This document shows, piece after piece, positions 1-11,317 of a stretch of 64,000 bases of DNA (positions are counted from its first letter, which is position 1; every line of letters begins with the position of its first letter). The translations under genes and the position numbers were made by a program. The DNA is from Sphagnum compactum (lineage: Eukaryota > Bryophyta > Sphagnopsida > Sphagnales). The stretch covers positions 8,648,157 to 8,712,156 of the forward strand of contig OZ234503.1 in assembly GCA_965153455.1 (NCBI GenBank). Reading direction: 5' to 3'. The notes beneath the pieces were generated by a model. That model made no database searches and was not told where the DNA came from. It saw only the letters and a list, made by a program, of their open reading frames with translations.

Positions 1-3000
1 ACATGACCATGGACTTTTATGGGTTGTAAATACACCAATTTATGGTTTGGATTCAAACAATGCAATCGAAATTTTTGTGGACAAATATATATCATGTGAT
101 AATAATAAACTAACACCCAATTTTCATGAAGTTCAAACACATCATCATAAAAAGACTTGTAAGAAGAAAAATCAAACCATTTGATGATTTAATTTTCCAT
201 GGCCTCTTATGGAAAAAACAAAAATTCTTGAACCATTCCCAATGGAATATTTAACCCTTTCAAAAAGGGTTCATTTAGGTGAAATTAACAAAATAATTTT
301 TGAAGAACTTAATAAAATTGATTTACTAACAACATCTATGTCATTTAACGCATAATTAAAATTGTTTTTTTAATAGATAAAGAGACATACATCAATGCAC
401 TACAAATAAAATTTAAAAAACCAAAAACAAATTTACAAAGATTATGTAAAGACATGTGAACAAATCCCTTTGGTATTCTTATTGGAAATCTTTGGCAAGC
501 AAACACAGATGTTCAATTCATATTTGACCCTTATGCTACAACTAGTTATTATTCATCTTATCTAACAAAAATAAATAAAATAGTGACAAAAGAATTGAAA
601 AATATAATTATTAGTTGTAATGAAAACAAAATTGAAACACATGCTTAAATTCAAAAGATGGGAAATGATTTCCTTAATGTTCAACAAATATCGACACAAC
701 TAACTGCATATATTGTGTTGTCTATACCATTGTACCATGCATCTAGAATACTTACATTCATGAATACATCCCCATTACAAGAATGTGCATTTGTATTAGA
801 AAATGGTTGCATCATAAAAAAACATTTCCTTTGGATTCTACAAATATGATGTGTTCGTCAATCATTGATAAATGCATCAAAAGACCTAACTATTTATCTA
901 ACATTTCTCTCATTGAATTTGTTGCAAATTATGACATTGTAAACCTTAGGAAAAAAAGGTAAAAATCTCATATAATTCATTATGTGCATTATAATGAACA
1001 TCGAAACCCAGAAAATTATTATAAAGAACAATTATTTTTATTTATTCTTTTATTTGATAATGAACATATTCTCAAAAGTGACCATTCCACATGGAATGCG
1101 ACATATTATAACATGCATGAAATACAAATCAATTTATTAAGAAAAAAATTATATCTAATTTTGATAATAATAATGCATACACAACAAATTAGGAAAACAT
1201 AGAATCACAAGCTCTTGAATTAACAACAAAAAATGACACTAACATATGGATGGATAAATTTATTAATGCAAATATTGGTTTCTTCACAAAATATTACTGA
1301 TTGTACTTGAGTGGAACCATATAACATTTGTAATGGACATATTGTTAACCCATGTATAGGTGTCTCCACTATTTCTAATTCAACCAATATTGATGATCGA
1401 AACCCAAATTATGCCTACCCATGAATTCGATTCATTATTTCAAAAAATGAAAAATGAACAATGTCTTATATTTGATGATGTCATGTACAAAAAAAAAACA
1501 AAATCCAAATGAACCAATTCATTTGTTCATTACTGGAGGTGTTGGTAGAGGTAAAACTTTCACATTATTGCTTTTAATTCAGGCTTTGGTATGTTTTTGT
1601 AGTAAACATCCTCATTTAGACCCTCTAAAACAAAAAGATGTTCATAGCATATATTAGAAAATTATCATTTAACATTAATGGAATTACAATTCATTCAAGT
1701 TTTTTTATACCACTTAATTGTAAAAATTTACCATCATCAGGTTCAGAACAATTAGATAATTTAATTAATAAATATGACCAATTACAATTATTAGTACTAG
1801 ATGAAATTTCATTAATAGGGAAAGGAATATTAAATTTATTGATCTTCAATTAAGATTAATCAAATGTATTCACACCAAATTCTTTGGAAATCTTGATGTA
1901 ATTATCAATGGGAATTTTTATCAAGTTTAGCCAATTCGTAATGTAGGAGTTTTCAAAACTAATGGAAACAACATTGATATTTAGCTCCAAATTTTTAAAT
2001 GGAAAAATTAAATGTTATGAATTGCAGCATGTCATGTGCCAAAGTGATGAAAAATTCATTAAAATCTTAAATCGATTTTGAACTTTTACACAATTGTAAT
2101 CAGATGTGGATACCATAAATAATCAATGTATTCGTACATCATTAAATGATCCAAAAATTTTATATTTATTTTACACAAATGAAGCAAAACAAAAAAATAA
2201 TGAATCAGCTTTCTTTCAAAGTGAAGGAGATGTATTCATATTATGTGCACAAGATAGACGTCATGATACCTATCCTCAATCATTTCAATTATAAAATGAT
2301 GCAAACTTCATAGCAAGATTGCACTCAGAGGTTCAAGTAAAGAAAAATATGTCGGTTGAACTTTGTATTAGAAATTATACAACACATGATGGTCTTGTAA
2401 ATGGTGCCGATGGAATATTCCAAGTATCAACTAAAGTATTAAATTCACAAGAAGTCATATGGATATTATTTGATAATTCCAAATGTGGTCAACTCACAAG
2501 AATAAAAAATGCACATTTGTATGAACATGAAATACATCCTACATGGACACCAATAGAACCCATATCCAAAGATATTCAAATTGATTCAAATTATTTTCAC
2601 ATTATAACAAAAACATAATTTCCCATTCAATTGGCTACAACACGTACTATACATCAAGCACAAGGATTAACATTTGATTATTAGCATTTGATCCTCTTAA
2701 TGTTTATAAACATGGTTTGACATATAAAACATTTTTTCGTGTTAAGAAAAAAGAAAATATTTACCTTTTACAACCTTTGCGAATGAAAAAATTTCAAATT
2801 GATCCAAGTGTTGCCATGAAGATGCGTTGATTGCAAACCATTGCACGATGAGATGTACTTGTCCCCAAATCATATACATTTCATGATTCACATGTACTAA
2901 TTTATTCTCTCAATACTAGATCATTGCCTTTATATAAAAATGATGTTTTCTCATATCACAATCTCAAAACAACTCACAAATTATGCTTTAATGAAACACA

Positions 3001-3394
3001 TTTCAACACATTAATGTTTAATAACATCTTTGAACATTTATACAAGAACACATTCGAAATGATTAATGTAAATGGTCGAAATGGTACAACGATTATATAT
3101 GACAATTTCACAACCTAATCATCATCACACGAAACTTTTACATCTTTAAAGGTTGAGTATATTGCAACAACATTCAATGCAAATACGAGAAAAACTATTT
3201 ATATAATAACAATATACAAACCTTGGACACTATCCTTGTCAATGTTCATAATTCATCTTCAAAAAAATTTGAATCTAATACCAATTTCTTGTCCCATGAT
3301 AATAATTGACGATTTCAATATTGACATGTTCGATCAAAACTCAACACAACCAAATGAACTCCCAAGTTTTATGGACCAATATTGCGTTGCTCCG
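1..3394 (+). mobile_element. Degenerate Helitron/Helentron-like transposon coding relic (PIF1 helicase plus endonuclease-like end)
   Basis: Short frames in the same direction read in the order of a rolling-circle transposon protein. A segment near 500-840 resembles the stretch before the helicase (ANTDVQFIFDPYA, then LSIPLYHASR). At about 1526-1580 lies a Walker A-like block (TGGVGRGKTFT, with R where S/A is usual). At about 1790-1850 is a Walker B block (LLVLDEIS), then NGNFYQV. From 2319 come later helicase blocks (DGLVNGADGIF; FPIQLATTRTIHQAQGLTFD). At 3236-3394 an endonuclease-like block appears (CPMIIIDDFNIDMF, resembling the GDFN motif of EEP nucleases). Stops and frameshifts occur throughout, so it cannot encode a working protein. 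Similarity stops near 3394, where GA-rich DNA begins. The 5' end lies outside the window or is lost. Family call is from remembered motifs. Confidence 0.8.
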
Positions 3395-3790
3395 GGAGAG
3401 GAGAGGGTGAGTCGCGGGCAATCCAAATAGTAGAAATTCCACAGCATTAGAAAAGAAGAAGAAGAAATTGAAAAGAGGGAGAGAAATGTCAGGAAGAGAG
3501 GAAGAAGAAGAGGAGGGTTCTCGTTCCGTGGAGAGAGGATTAGGGATGGGGAGGAGAGAGAGGAGGTGATACAAAAAGGGGTTTCAGGGAAGAAGAATGG
3601 ATAAGAAGGAGCGTGGGTAGTGGTATTGGCAATGCTGATTATGGTGGCCGCATCATCTCACCCCTATTCACCCGGACCAAGTAATGGCACTAGTGGGGTG
3701 GGCTTTGCAACATGGGCATTTCACATCATCGCATCGCGTATGTAAGCGCGCCAGGACTTGTAGTGTTAGCAATTGAGAGATTTAGCAGTC
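3395..3790 (+). other. GA-rich stretch upstream of the beta-propeller pseudogene
   Basis: The base composition changes sharply from AT-rich relic to purine-rich DNA (GAAGAAGAAG and GAGAGGAG runs, about 3450-3570), then to mixed sequence with higher GC. This would fit the former promoter or 5' leader of the gene starting at 3791. No TATA box or other defined element was recognised. Confidence 0.35.
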
Positions 3791-6700
3791 ATGGTTACCG
3801 TTCCTGATCGTGCGCAATACCTTCGGTTGTTACTGCTCTGCTGCTTCTGGCTATGTACTACTGCCGCCACCACATTGGAACAATAGCAGGACGCAATAAT
3901 CCAAGGTACGATCGCCTTCATAACACACGGGCGTATACACTATGACTTCGACGTCTACACCGTTTCAATTCCGTCGTATTTCCTCTCCCTTGGAAACTTA
4001 TGCACTATGACTTCGACGTCTACATCGTTTCAATTCCGTCGCATTTCCTCTCCCTTGGAAACTACAGCAGCCGCTTGCAAAAGAGGCGGTTGAAAGAGAC
4101 CTGCATGCACAGGGATTTCGGAATCTACTGGAAACGGAGGAGGAGCAGGATGCGCCGCAATTGCTGGTTTATGTATCAGAAATGGACGGTAGTCCTCAGG
4201 GGTACATCGATATTCCTCTCGGAGCAGGAGATAAGGTTCAATCTCAAGGTTAGTCTCCAGTTTTCGTCCCCTTCCTTCCTTGTGTCCTTAGATTCTTCGG
4301 GAATTCCATGGCTTCTTGTTCTGTGAGATTCAGCAGGAATGTTGTTGTAACGGTTATGCTGTGCTGTGGATTTAAATGATTCATACTGGAGTGTTTTTGA
4401 TAGTCTGGAGAACCCTTTTGCTTGCCTGATTCATTTCTTTCTTGAAACCAAAGCTCATGCTTAATAGATCACTGAAGGAATTCAGTGTGTGATAGTCTGG
4501 ATATAATCGTTTTGCTTGCCTGATTCATTTCTTTCTTGGAAATAAAAGCTCATGCTGAATAGACACAGACGGAATTCAGTGAACAATGAGAGAAGAGAGC
4601 ACTGTGCTGCCATTCAAGAGCCAAGCATGGGCAGGGCTGGTCCTAGTGCATTTCTCAATGATAGGCCTTTGCTGACCGGGGACACAATAGTGTACATTTT
4701 CAACCGAAGAACCATCTGAGTGCCCACAACAAAGCTGGAATGGCATATACTCCACCAGTTTTGCAAGCTGGGTGACTAAATGCCTTAGTTCACATGGAGT
4801 CTCTAACTCCAGCCCCTCTATCTCTCCATCAGGTAAGCCTGCAATCATAACACTGTTGGTTTCATCTTTGCAATGCAGTCTAAGACCTAGTTTGCATCAG
4901 ATGCATGTAAAAGAAGTTATGCATGGATTCAGTACTGGCATGCGCAAAGGACCAATGTACCTATTTACCTAAAATGGTCTTGCATTTCTCTACTCTTTCA
5001 GTTAATGATCTGATGATTACACATATTATCAGTGTGAACTGTTTGCATTTTGTTTGGAAAGTGCCTTTACAATAAACTGAATCTTATTCTGCACTGAGGG
5101 AGCATGTATCCTTCTCAAAAGTACTCTATCAGCAGTACCACAGCAACTTTTATGCAAGGATTCTGCAATGGGAGAAATTTTGGGTTTGAATTCAGCTCAG
5201 ACAGAGGGTGAAAAGGGATACAATAAAGTGAAAAGGGATATGGTGGTGGTTCTGCCATGATTCTGATCTCAGGCTTGGAAAATACAATTAGCCCTAGATT
5301 TCTTGACTTGGCAAATTGTTGTTTATTTCAGTTGGTAATGAAAGGAGAGGGTTTTATAATGCCAGTGAGGTTGATAGTGGCATCTACTCAGGGGAGGGAG
5401 TGGGATGGAGAGATAGGCAAATTGAACCTAGACTTCTATGTGTTCAAAACAGAGGATGGGTTGCAGAGGCTCTTGGTTCTGAAAAATGGAGGATGGCCAG
5501 CCTTCATGGGCTGACAGTTCAACTGTTTTCTCTCACCATGTAGCTCAAGATGGATGGTGGAGCATGTACAAAATCAACCCCTTTGACAGTTCTTCTGATC
5601 AAGGTTCTGGAATACTGTCTCATGTTTGTGCTGTTGAAAGCTGATATGAGTTTGTTGAAGTCCACTCAGGATTTTATTATGAGGGCTTTCAATTAGGTGA
5701 CTTTTACATTACCACTTAAGATCCAGTAGAGCAAGCTGGGCTTCTGCAGGTACAATGACATAAAGCTGTGAATTGTTGAGGAAAACCTGAGTGATAAATC
5801 ATGGCCATGAACTTCAAAATCCTACAGTTCTCTACCATATGTCACACCCCCAGAATTAGATTCTGTGTAGCAGAAAAAGAACACATGCATTTCAGGGTGA
5901 TGCATTTCATGAGAGGTGCATGTGTGTCTTGTGCACTTGCCATGTTTCATTTTTTCACGACACCACTTCAGTTGATTTTCTTACAAACTGTGCTGAGGCT
6001 ACCCCTCATGTGACCAGGTTTTATGATTTATTGCTTTGTATGTGAAGAATGTAGGGTAGTATTTTGTGCCAGAGTTTCTTGTTTTTCATTTGTACAACCT
6101 CTCAAACTCTTAACTCTTCATAAGGTGTCTACAGAGCCAGGGCGAGTAACCCCACCTGGAGTTCATGCTTTCAGTCCAGCAGCCTCAAGTATGGGCAATT
6201 GGATTGTGGTGGCTACCTGGCAAGCTTCAACCCAGCATGTGGAGATTTTTGACTTGCAAACAAAGAAATTCGTCAAGTTACAACAAATGCGCATCATTAC
6301 AACCCTTTTGTTTCTTCATCCTCAAATGAAATCAGGTACCACAGATGTAGAGGAACTCACCCCGATGGTTCGTCCACCCCTTCAGTGGATCTCCGGGTTG
6401 AATCTGTGACTTTGCCATTGGAAAATTTGTCTTCCATCATTTTAGATGGCAGTTTTCCATCATTCTCCCCTGATGGTTCCTTAATTGCATATGTTTGGAG
6501 CCCCAATAATGGTGCACCCATGAATGTGATGAGGCTGGATGGGTTTGAAAACTGATAGGTGGTCACAAGGGTTGTATTTGGATTAGTATAGGACCCTACA
6601 AAGAAGGACATAGTATATGCTGCTCATGGACCTGTGTGTAGATCCACACAAACCTCTGCACACATTGTGGTGGTTTATAATGCAAATACCACAGATGTGG

Positions 6701-7412
6701 AAGCTGATGAAGCAAGCTCTTCATGGAAATACTTCACAAAAGAGGGTACACACAATAATGCTTTTCCTTCACCGTCAGGTGATGGTAGGTAATATTTTTT
6801 TTGTTCAGGGTGATCTGGGTACAAAAATCTGTACATCGTGGTTTCTGTTGATGGTGAAGATAAACATCTTCATTGCCTCACAATAGATTCACATTAACGA
6901 GTACATGAAAACTCAGGTTATTGATACATTTCTCAAATTTTCAGTTTGTGGAAATTTGATTCTGATGCCCGGTTGAGTAAGCAGGTGGGATCTGAGAGGA
7001 TTGAGTATAAGCTCTTGAGTTATCATAAAGAAACTGTGCTGTTCATTCCCAAGTGGTTAACTTTGTGTTTCACATGATTTTTTCATGCATGCAGGTTTGC
7101 ATTCAACATTATTCATCCAAATGGAACAGGGTTTCACAATGTTTTGAATAGCAGCCCTGGATGGATTAACCATCCATGCTTCAGCCCAGACTCCAAAAGC
7201 CTTCTCTTCACATGAGATTATGCTGGACTATCAGTGAACTGATCTCAGTGCCACATCAGTTCCAGCCATACGGTGACACTTTTATCTCCCAGATTGATGG
7301 CTCTCGATTGACTAGACTCACTCATAGTTCCAACAAGAATGGGACACCTGGGTGGGGACGCATTCCAGTAGCTGCTTTTGTGTTGTCAAAAAAAGGGACA
7401 AAAAGCTTTTTG
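3791..7412 (+). pseudogene. Broken secreted beta-propeller (DPP6 N-terminal/TolB-like) gene
   Basis: Successive blocks follow plant DPP6-N-domain-like propeller proteins in order. The ATG at 3791 opens a signal-peptide-like leader (LRLLLLCCFWLCTTAATT), followed by GTIAFITHGRIHYDFDVYTV, LLVYVSEMDGSPQ (about 4165), FLNDRPLLTGDTIVYI (about 4650), SWNGIYSTSFASWV (about 4735), TEDGLQRLLVLKNGGWPAF (to 5510), VAQDGWWSMYKINPF (about 5545), RVTPPGVHAFSPAAS (6143), GSFPSFSPDGSLIAY (about 6450) and QFQPYGDTFISQIDGSRLT (about 7260). Breaks: TAG at 3884-3886, a 65-bp frameshifting duplication (3934-4063), and frame changes near 4715, 5512 and 6285. Several former splice donors remain (for example GTAAGC at 4833), so this is not a processed retrocopy. 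The family probably acts outside the cell or in the secretory path; its substrate is unknown. Identity is strong; non-functionality is inferred from the breaks. Confidence 0.8.
3934..4063 (+). repeat. 65-bp direct tandem duplication inside the propeller pseudogene
   Basis: Two units, 3934-3998 and 3999-4063, differ at only about three positions. Each encodes the HYDFDVY...VSIPS block. Because 65 is not a multiple of three, the duplication shifts the frame. Confidence 0.92.
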
Positions 7413-10400
7413 TGATTTCAGTGACATGGACTTTCTGCAGAGAATTGGAGCTGCTCCCCCAAATGCATGGTTTTCATTGACATGGCTTTGCACATCCTCT
7501 GGATTCTGGGGTAGCCTTGACAGGTGCTCATGTGCATAGAGAACCAGCTTGCAAGGATCTATTGTATGAGACATAAAGGTATGTCTGTGTCCAGTTAGCC
7601 AGCAGTCCCTCTCTGGTTCAGCCTATTTTTATGCCAGCCACCTTTAACATAAAAGCCGTGAGTATATTTTTAAAAACAAGCAGGCTCCCTGCAGGCTCAC
7701 TAGTGTGGAAGTAATACAGTGTGGTTTTGGGAAGTTTTGGGATTTGGGATGCAGCATAATGTAAGATCGTACCCATCAGCCAGCTATATACTCAGAAATG
7801 AGATTGTGAAATAATAGCAAATGACCTCTTCTCATGGAAAGCAGAGGACCTCGACTGGGTTGAAGATACTGTCAAATGTACCTACTATGTAAAGAATCAT
7901 TTGGTTACCTGTAACCAAATGCTGGATTGTAAGCTGTATGACATGAATGTCTTCATATTTGAAATGAAGATTGCTTTTCCAGTACTTCCTAGAATATTTT
8001 TGATGTGTAGAGCATGGCTAGAGTTTCACAGGTCGGGTGGGATTGATCTGCAATTGAGATAAAAAGGCTGCTGCAAGATTGTCCATCCACTAAGAGAGCG
8101 AAAGTGGAGGAGGATTCACTTCCTTCAGTTTCAAATGGTACAAACTGTTTCAACCCTCAGACCAGGCCTTTTGCTCAGATAACCTCAAACAGGATATATA
8201 AAACTAGTCTAGTTCTAAGATTGCTGCAAAGTTATCCAATTGACACCTTGTAACTAATTTGCTGGTGAAGTTCCATCTACGTAGTCTAATTTCAAGTGTT
8301 TGAACAATCCCTTTATTAGTGCTCATGAAACTTCTATTTGATTTGATAGAGCAGGTGGAACAACCAAGGAACTCAAAAGAAGCAATTGTGATTTCAATTG
8401 TTGAGATGGAAGGAGCAAGAGAATCCCAGTTGAGATTTCAGTTAATATATAATATGCGACTGATGTGGTTCTTGTTTGCCTGCATTTGAAAAACCCTGAT
8501 CTCTGATGGAATGCTTTGTATACCTGGAAGACCTTTGCCCAAGTGGATGATGTGAGGACTAGTAATTTTTGTTTGCAGACCATACCTTGTGAAGTTATGG
8601 AATTCAATTTTGCTTGCAAGTAAACATGTAATTGTCTGAACTGGGACATTCAAGTGTTGCAAGGCTTGTTTGAAGGGCAACTTAAAGTTGTGTCAACAGG
8701 TACAACCCCACGGTCAAATTGGGAGGGGTCACTTGTCATCCTGCACATGGTCCTCAGTCTTCCTTGCAAAGCAGGACTGCAACAAGGGGATTCTCAAGCC
8801 TCATGGGTGGTTACCCTGGCAAAGCAGCAGTCAGCTATTGATATTGTAATCTGCCTTCTGGACCTTGATGATTGTATTAAAACACCTTGAATTCCAGCAA
8901 GGTTTCTGTGTTGTAGGTAGTGGGTAATAAGGATGAAGTAAGTGGGCCCATCTTTTTTGCAGGACAGAGTGGTGGGGCAGCTTAATTGTGGTGCCTTTCA
9001 TAGCATCCACAGTGGGGTTGTACCTGGGTACCTCTTGGAATCATTTCTTTCCAAGTAAGAGTCCCAATTGGGCACTTCAAAGCCTTCTACACAAAAGAGC
9101 ATGTTGCATGTCCTTTACTAACATATACAATCAATCCTTGTGGGAAACACTGTTAACATTCTTAGTAGTGTTGATGGCAGTTAGGTTGTGGTGGTAGACA
9201 CTGGCATTTGTGGTGGCATCTATTGCAACAATACTCTATTTGCGTGCTTGGGCAGGGTCCAGGCTTCTGGACAAATGACTCCCTGCAGTCCCAGGGATGA
9301 TGTGCATGCAAAACACTAGTCACACATGGCATGCTCCTTAGCTCTGATGTCATCAGTATCTATCATGGCCCTTCATTCTTCTCTGGGGAGGCACTTGGTA
9401 TCTCCCCTTTTTCCAGCAGCCTATTTAGGAGAATAGTTCCCAGGTTTGAAATTTTGGATTTTGAAAGTATGTTTAGCTTGTTCATCCAAAGAGTTTTACT
9501 TAGACTTTGACATCTGTGAGAAGGAAGTTCATAGTTAGTGAATCTCCTAGGTGTTTGTGGTGGACAGACCTGAGCGGCAGGCAAATGGAGGCATGACACA
9601 TTGGTGCAGGCAAACAAAGCATGTGACTTGGACTGCAGCTGTGGTGGATATGGTCGTGGGGGCAGTTGGAGGGTTACTAGTGGTGCAGCACCAATCTTGA
9701 ATCACCCATTTTGTTCAAAGAATGGTGAGGATGTTGACCAATGACATACTGCACACAGGTTGTATCTGGTTGATGGGCATGCCTGCTGTCTTTAAGGATA
9801 ATGATGAGCTCGCAGCCAGAATAGGGACACTTTGGTTGCATGTGATCTAGACCTGGGCCACTGTCGGGGTTCTAGTATGCCCAGCACTGTGAATCTGTCT
9901 ACCTGTGCTTAGACTTCTGGCTATGTTTCTCAGTATCCCTGTGCCTGCAGAAATTCTTGTGGACTCTCTATTGCTGGGAACAATTCATATGGTGATTTTT
10001 CATCAGGCAACCGCTTCTTTATATGCAAATCAGCTTCATGCACTGGCTGCTTGTATCTGGTGCAAGTTCATGTTGCTCCTTGTCAGAGTGAGTTAAGCAT
10101 TTAGGGTTTAGGGTTTGGGATTGGTAGATTTCAGCTGGAGTTGTTTATTTAAAGGCATATTCAAGTGAGCTGAGCTGGAGTGTTGTTTGAGCAGGGGAAG
10201 CAAGCGAAATCCACTACATGATATATTATGTTTTTGAATAACAGATTATAAAGCTTAGCTTTTTTTCTTTTTTTTTTTGAGGGACTTAATTGTGGAGATC
10301 TAGGTATATCTGAATGCATTTGCTTTTATCTTTCTAATGAGTTCTCCCATGCAACAATTAGTTGCAAAACACCAGCCCCTCCCCCAACCAAAAACTTTTT

Positions 10401-10635
10401 TTCCTTGGTTTTGGCATTATGAAAATTATGACCATGCCATGTAAGTTTTTTTTTCCTTTTTCAATTAGGGATTAATAAATGAATGTGGGAAAAAATCAAT
10501 TTAGCCTAAAAAACCAATTGGTTTTGTTGATGTAATTCCCAAGAGTTTTTTTTAAAAATCTTTGAATTGTAGTTTTAGAGATGCAACCTATAGAATACAG
10601 CCATGTGGAAAAAGAATTACAATGGGAAATGGAGA
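7413..10635. other. Unassigned moderately GC-rich DNA; possible gene remnants
   Basis: No intact gene was recognised on either strand. Open segments include one on the plus strand at about 8060-8252 with a basic KRAKVEED motif. Another plus-strand segment at about 9905-10095, in a frame interrupted just upstream, is Cys-rich (YPCACRNSC, then CKSASCTGC). Composition resembles the preceding pseudogene more than the AT-rich DNA after 10100, so this may be further decayed genic DNA. A (TTTAGGG)2 telomere-like motif lies at about 10099-10120. Confidence 0.4.
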
Positions 10636-10748
10636 ATTCAGCTGAAAGTGGAAGTTGGGATTCAGCTCACAATGGAAGTTGGGGGTTCAGCTGAAATTGG
10701 AAGTTGGGGATTCACCTGAAAGTGGAAGTTGGGATTCAGCTGAATCCC
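10636..10748 (+). repeat. Short tandem array, about 24-26 bp per unit
   Basis: At least four imperfect units of the pattern ATTCAGCTGAAAGTGGAAGT plus a G-run follow one another, with a partial fifth. The CAGCTG core is mostly kept. Confidence 0.8.
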
Positions 10749-11317
10749 ATAAGTCAGTTTTTAATGTGTGAAGTGTGTACCAATGTGTATGTGTGAAGTG
10801 TGATGGGGTTAACTCTTGTTTGCCACTTTGAATTCCTTCAACCTTTTGTTATTATACATATTTTGTTACTTCATCTTCTCTTGCAATATGTCAAGTCAGA
10901 TTGCATATATCTAAAGTGAATTTTACGGAAAACCCAAACAATTGCTAACTTTGTTTCTTCGTGGATCTTGTTTTTTTGGAGATTTTTCAAAGCTAAAAAA
11001 AAACACAATTTGCAAGTTTTTTTAATGATCATGTGTGTGACAAGAAAGACAAAAAAATTGTGTTCACCAAGAGCATAAACAAACATTCCTTGGAAAGGAA
11101 AGCTCAACACAAATTATTGTAAATCCATAAACAACTTGAAGACAATTTTTTTAATTTTTGAAACTTTTGAAATGATCAATAGTTTAGTAATAGTAGTAAA
11201 AAAGAACTCCAAAAAATGATCACTAAGAATACAACAATGAACATATTAAGAAATGATTTTATGTTGCTTACATGTTTTGGAAAATGTTTTTATCTTGTAT
11301 GGGTAGGAGAGAAAATC

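Noticed and set aside
4576-4848. 90-aa minus-strand open frame
   Set aside because: It lies opposite the propeller pseudogene, whose plus-strand frames there match the family (DRPLLTGDTIVYI, SWNGIYSTSF).
10099-10120. Interstitial telomere array
   Set aside because: Only about two TTTAGGG units; too short to be more than a chance or regulatory telo-box-like motif.
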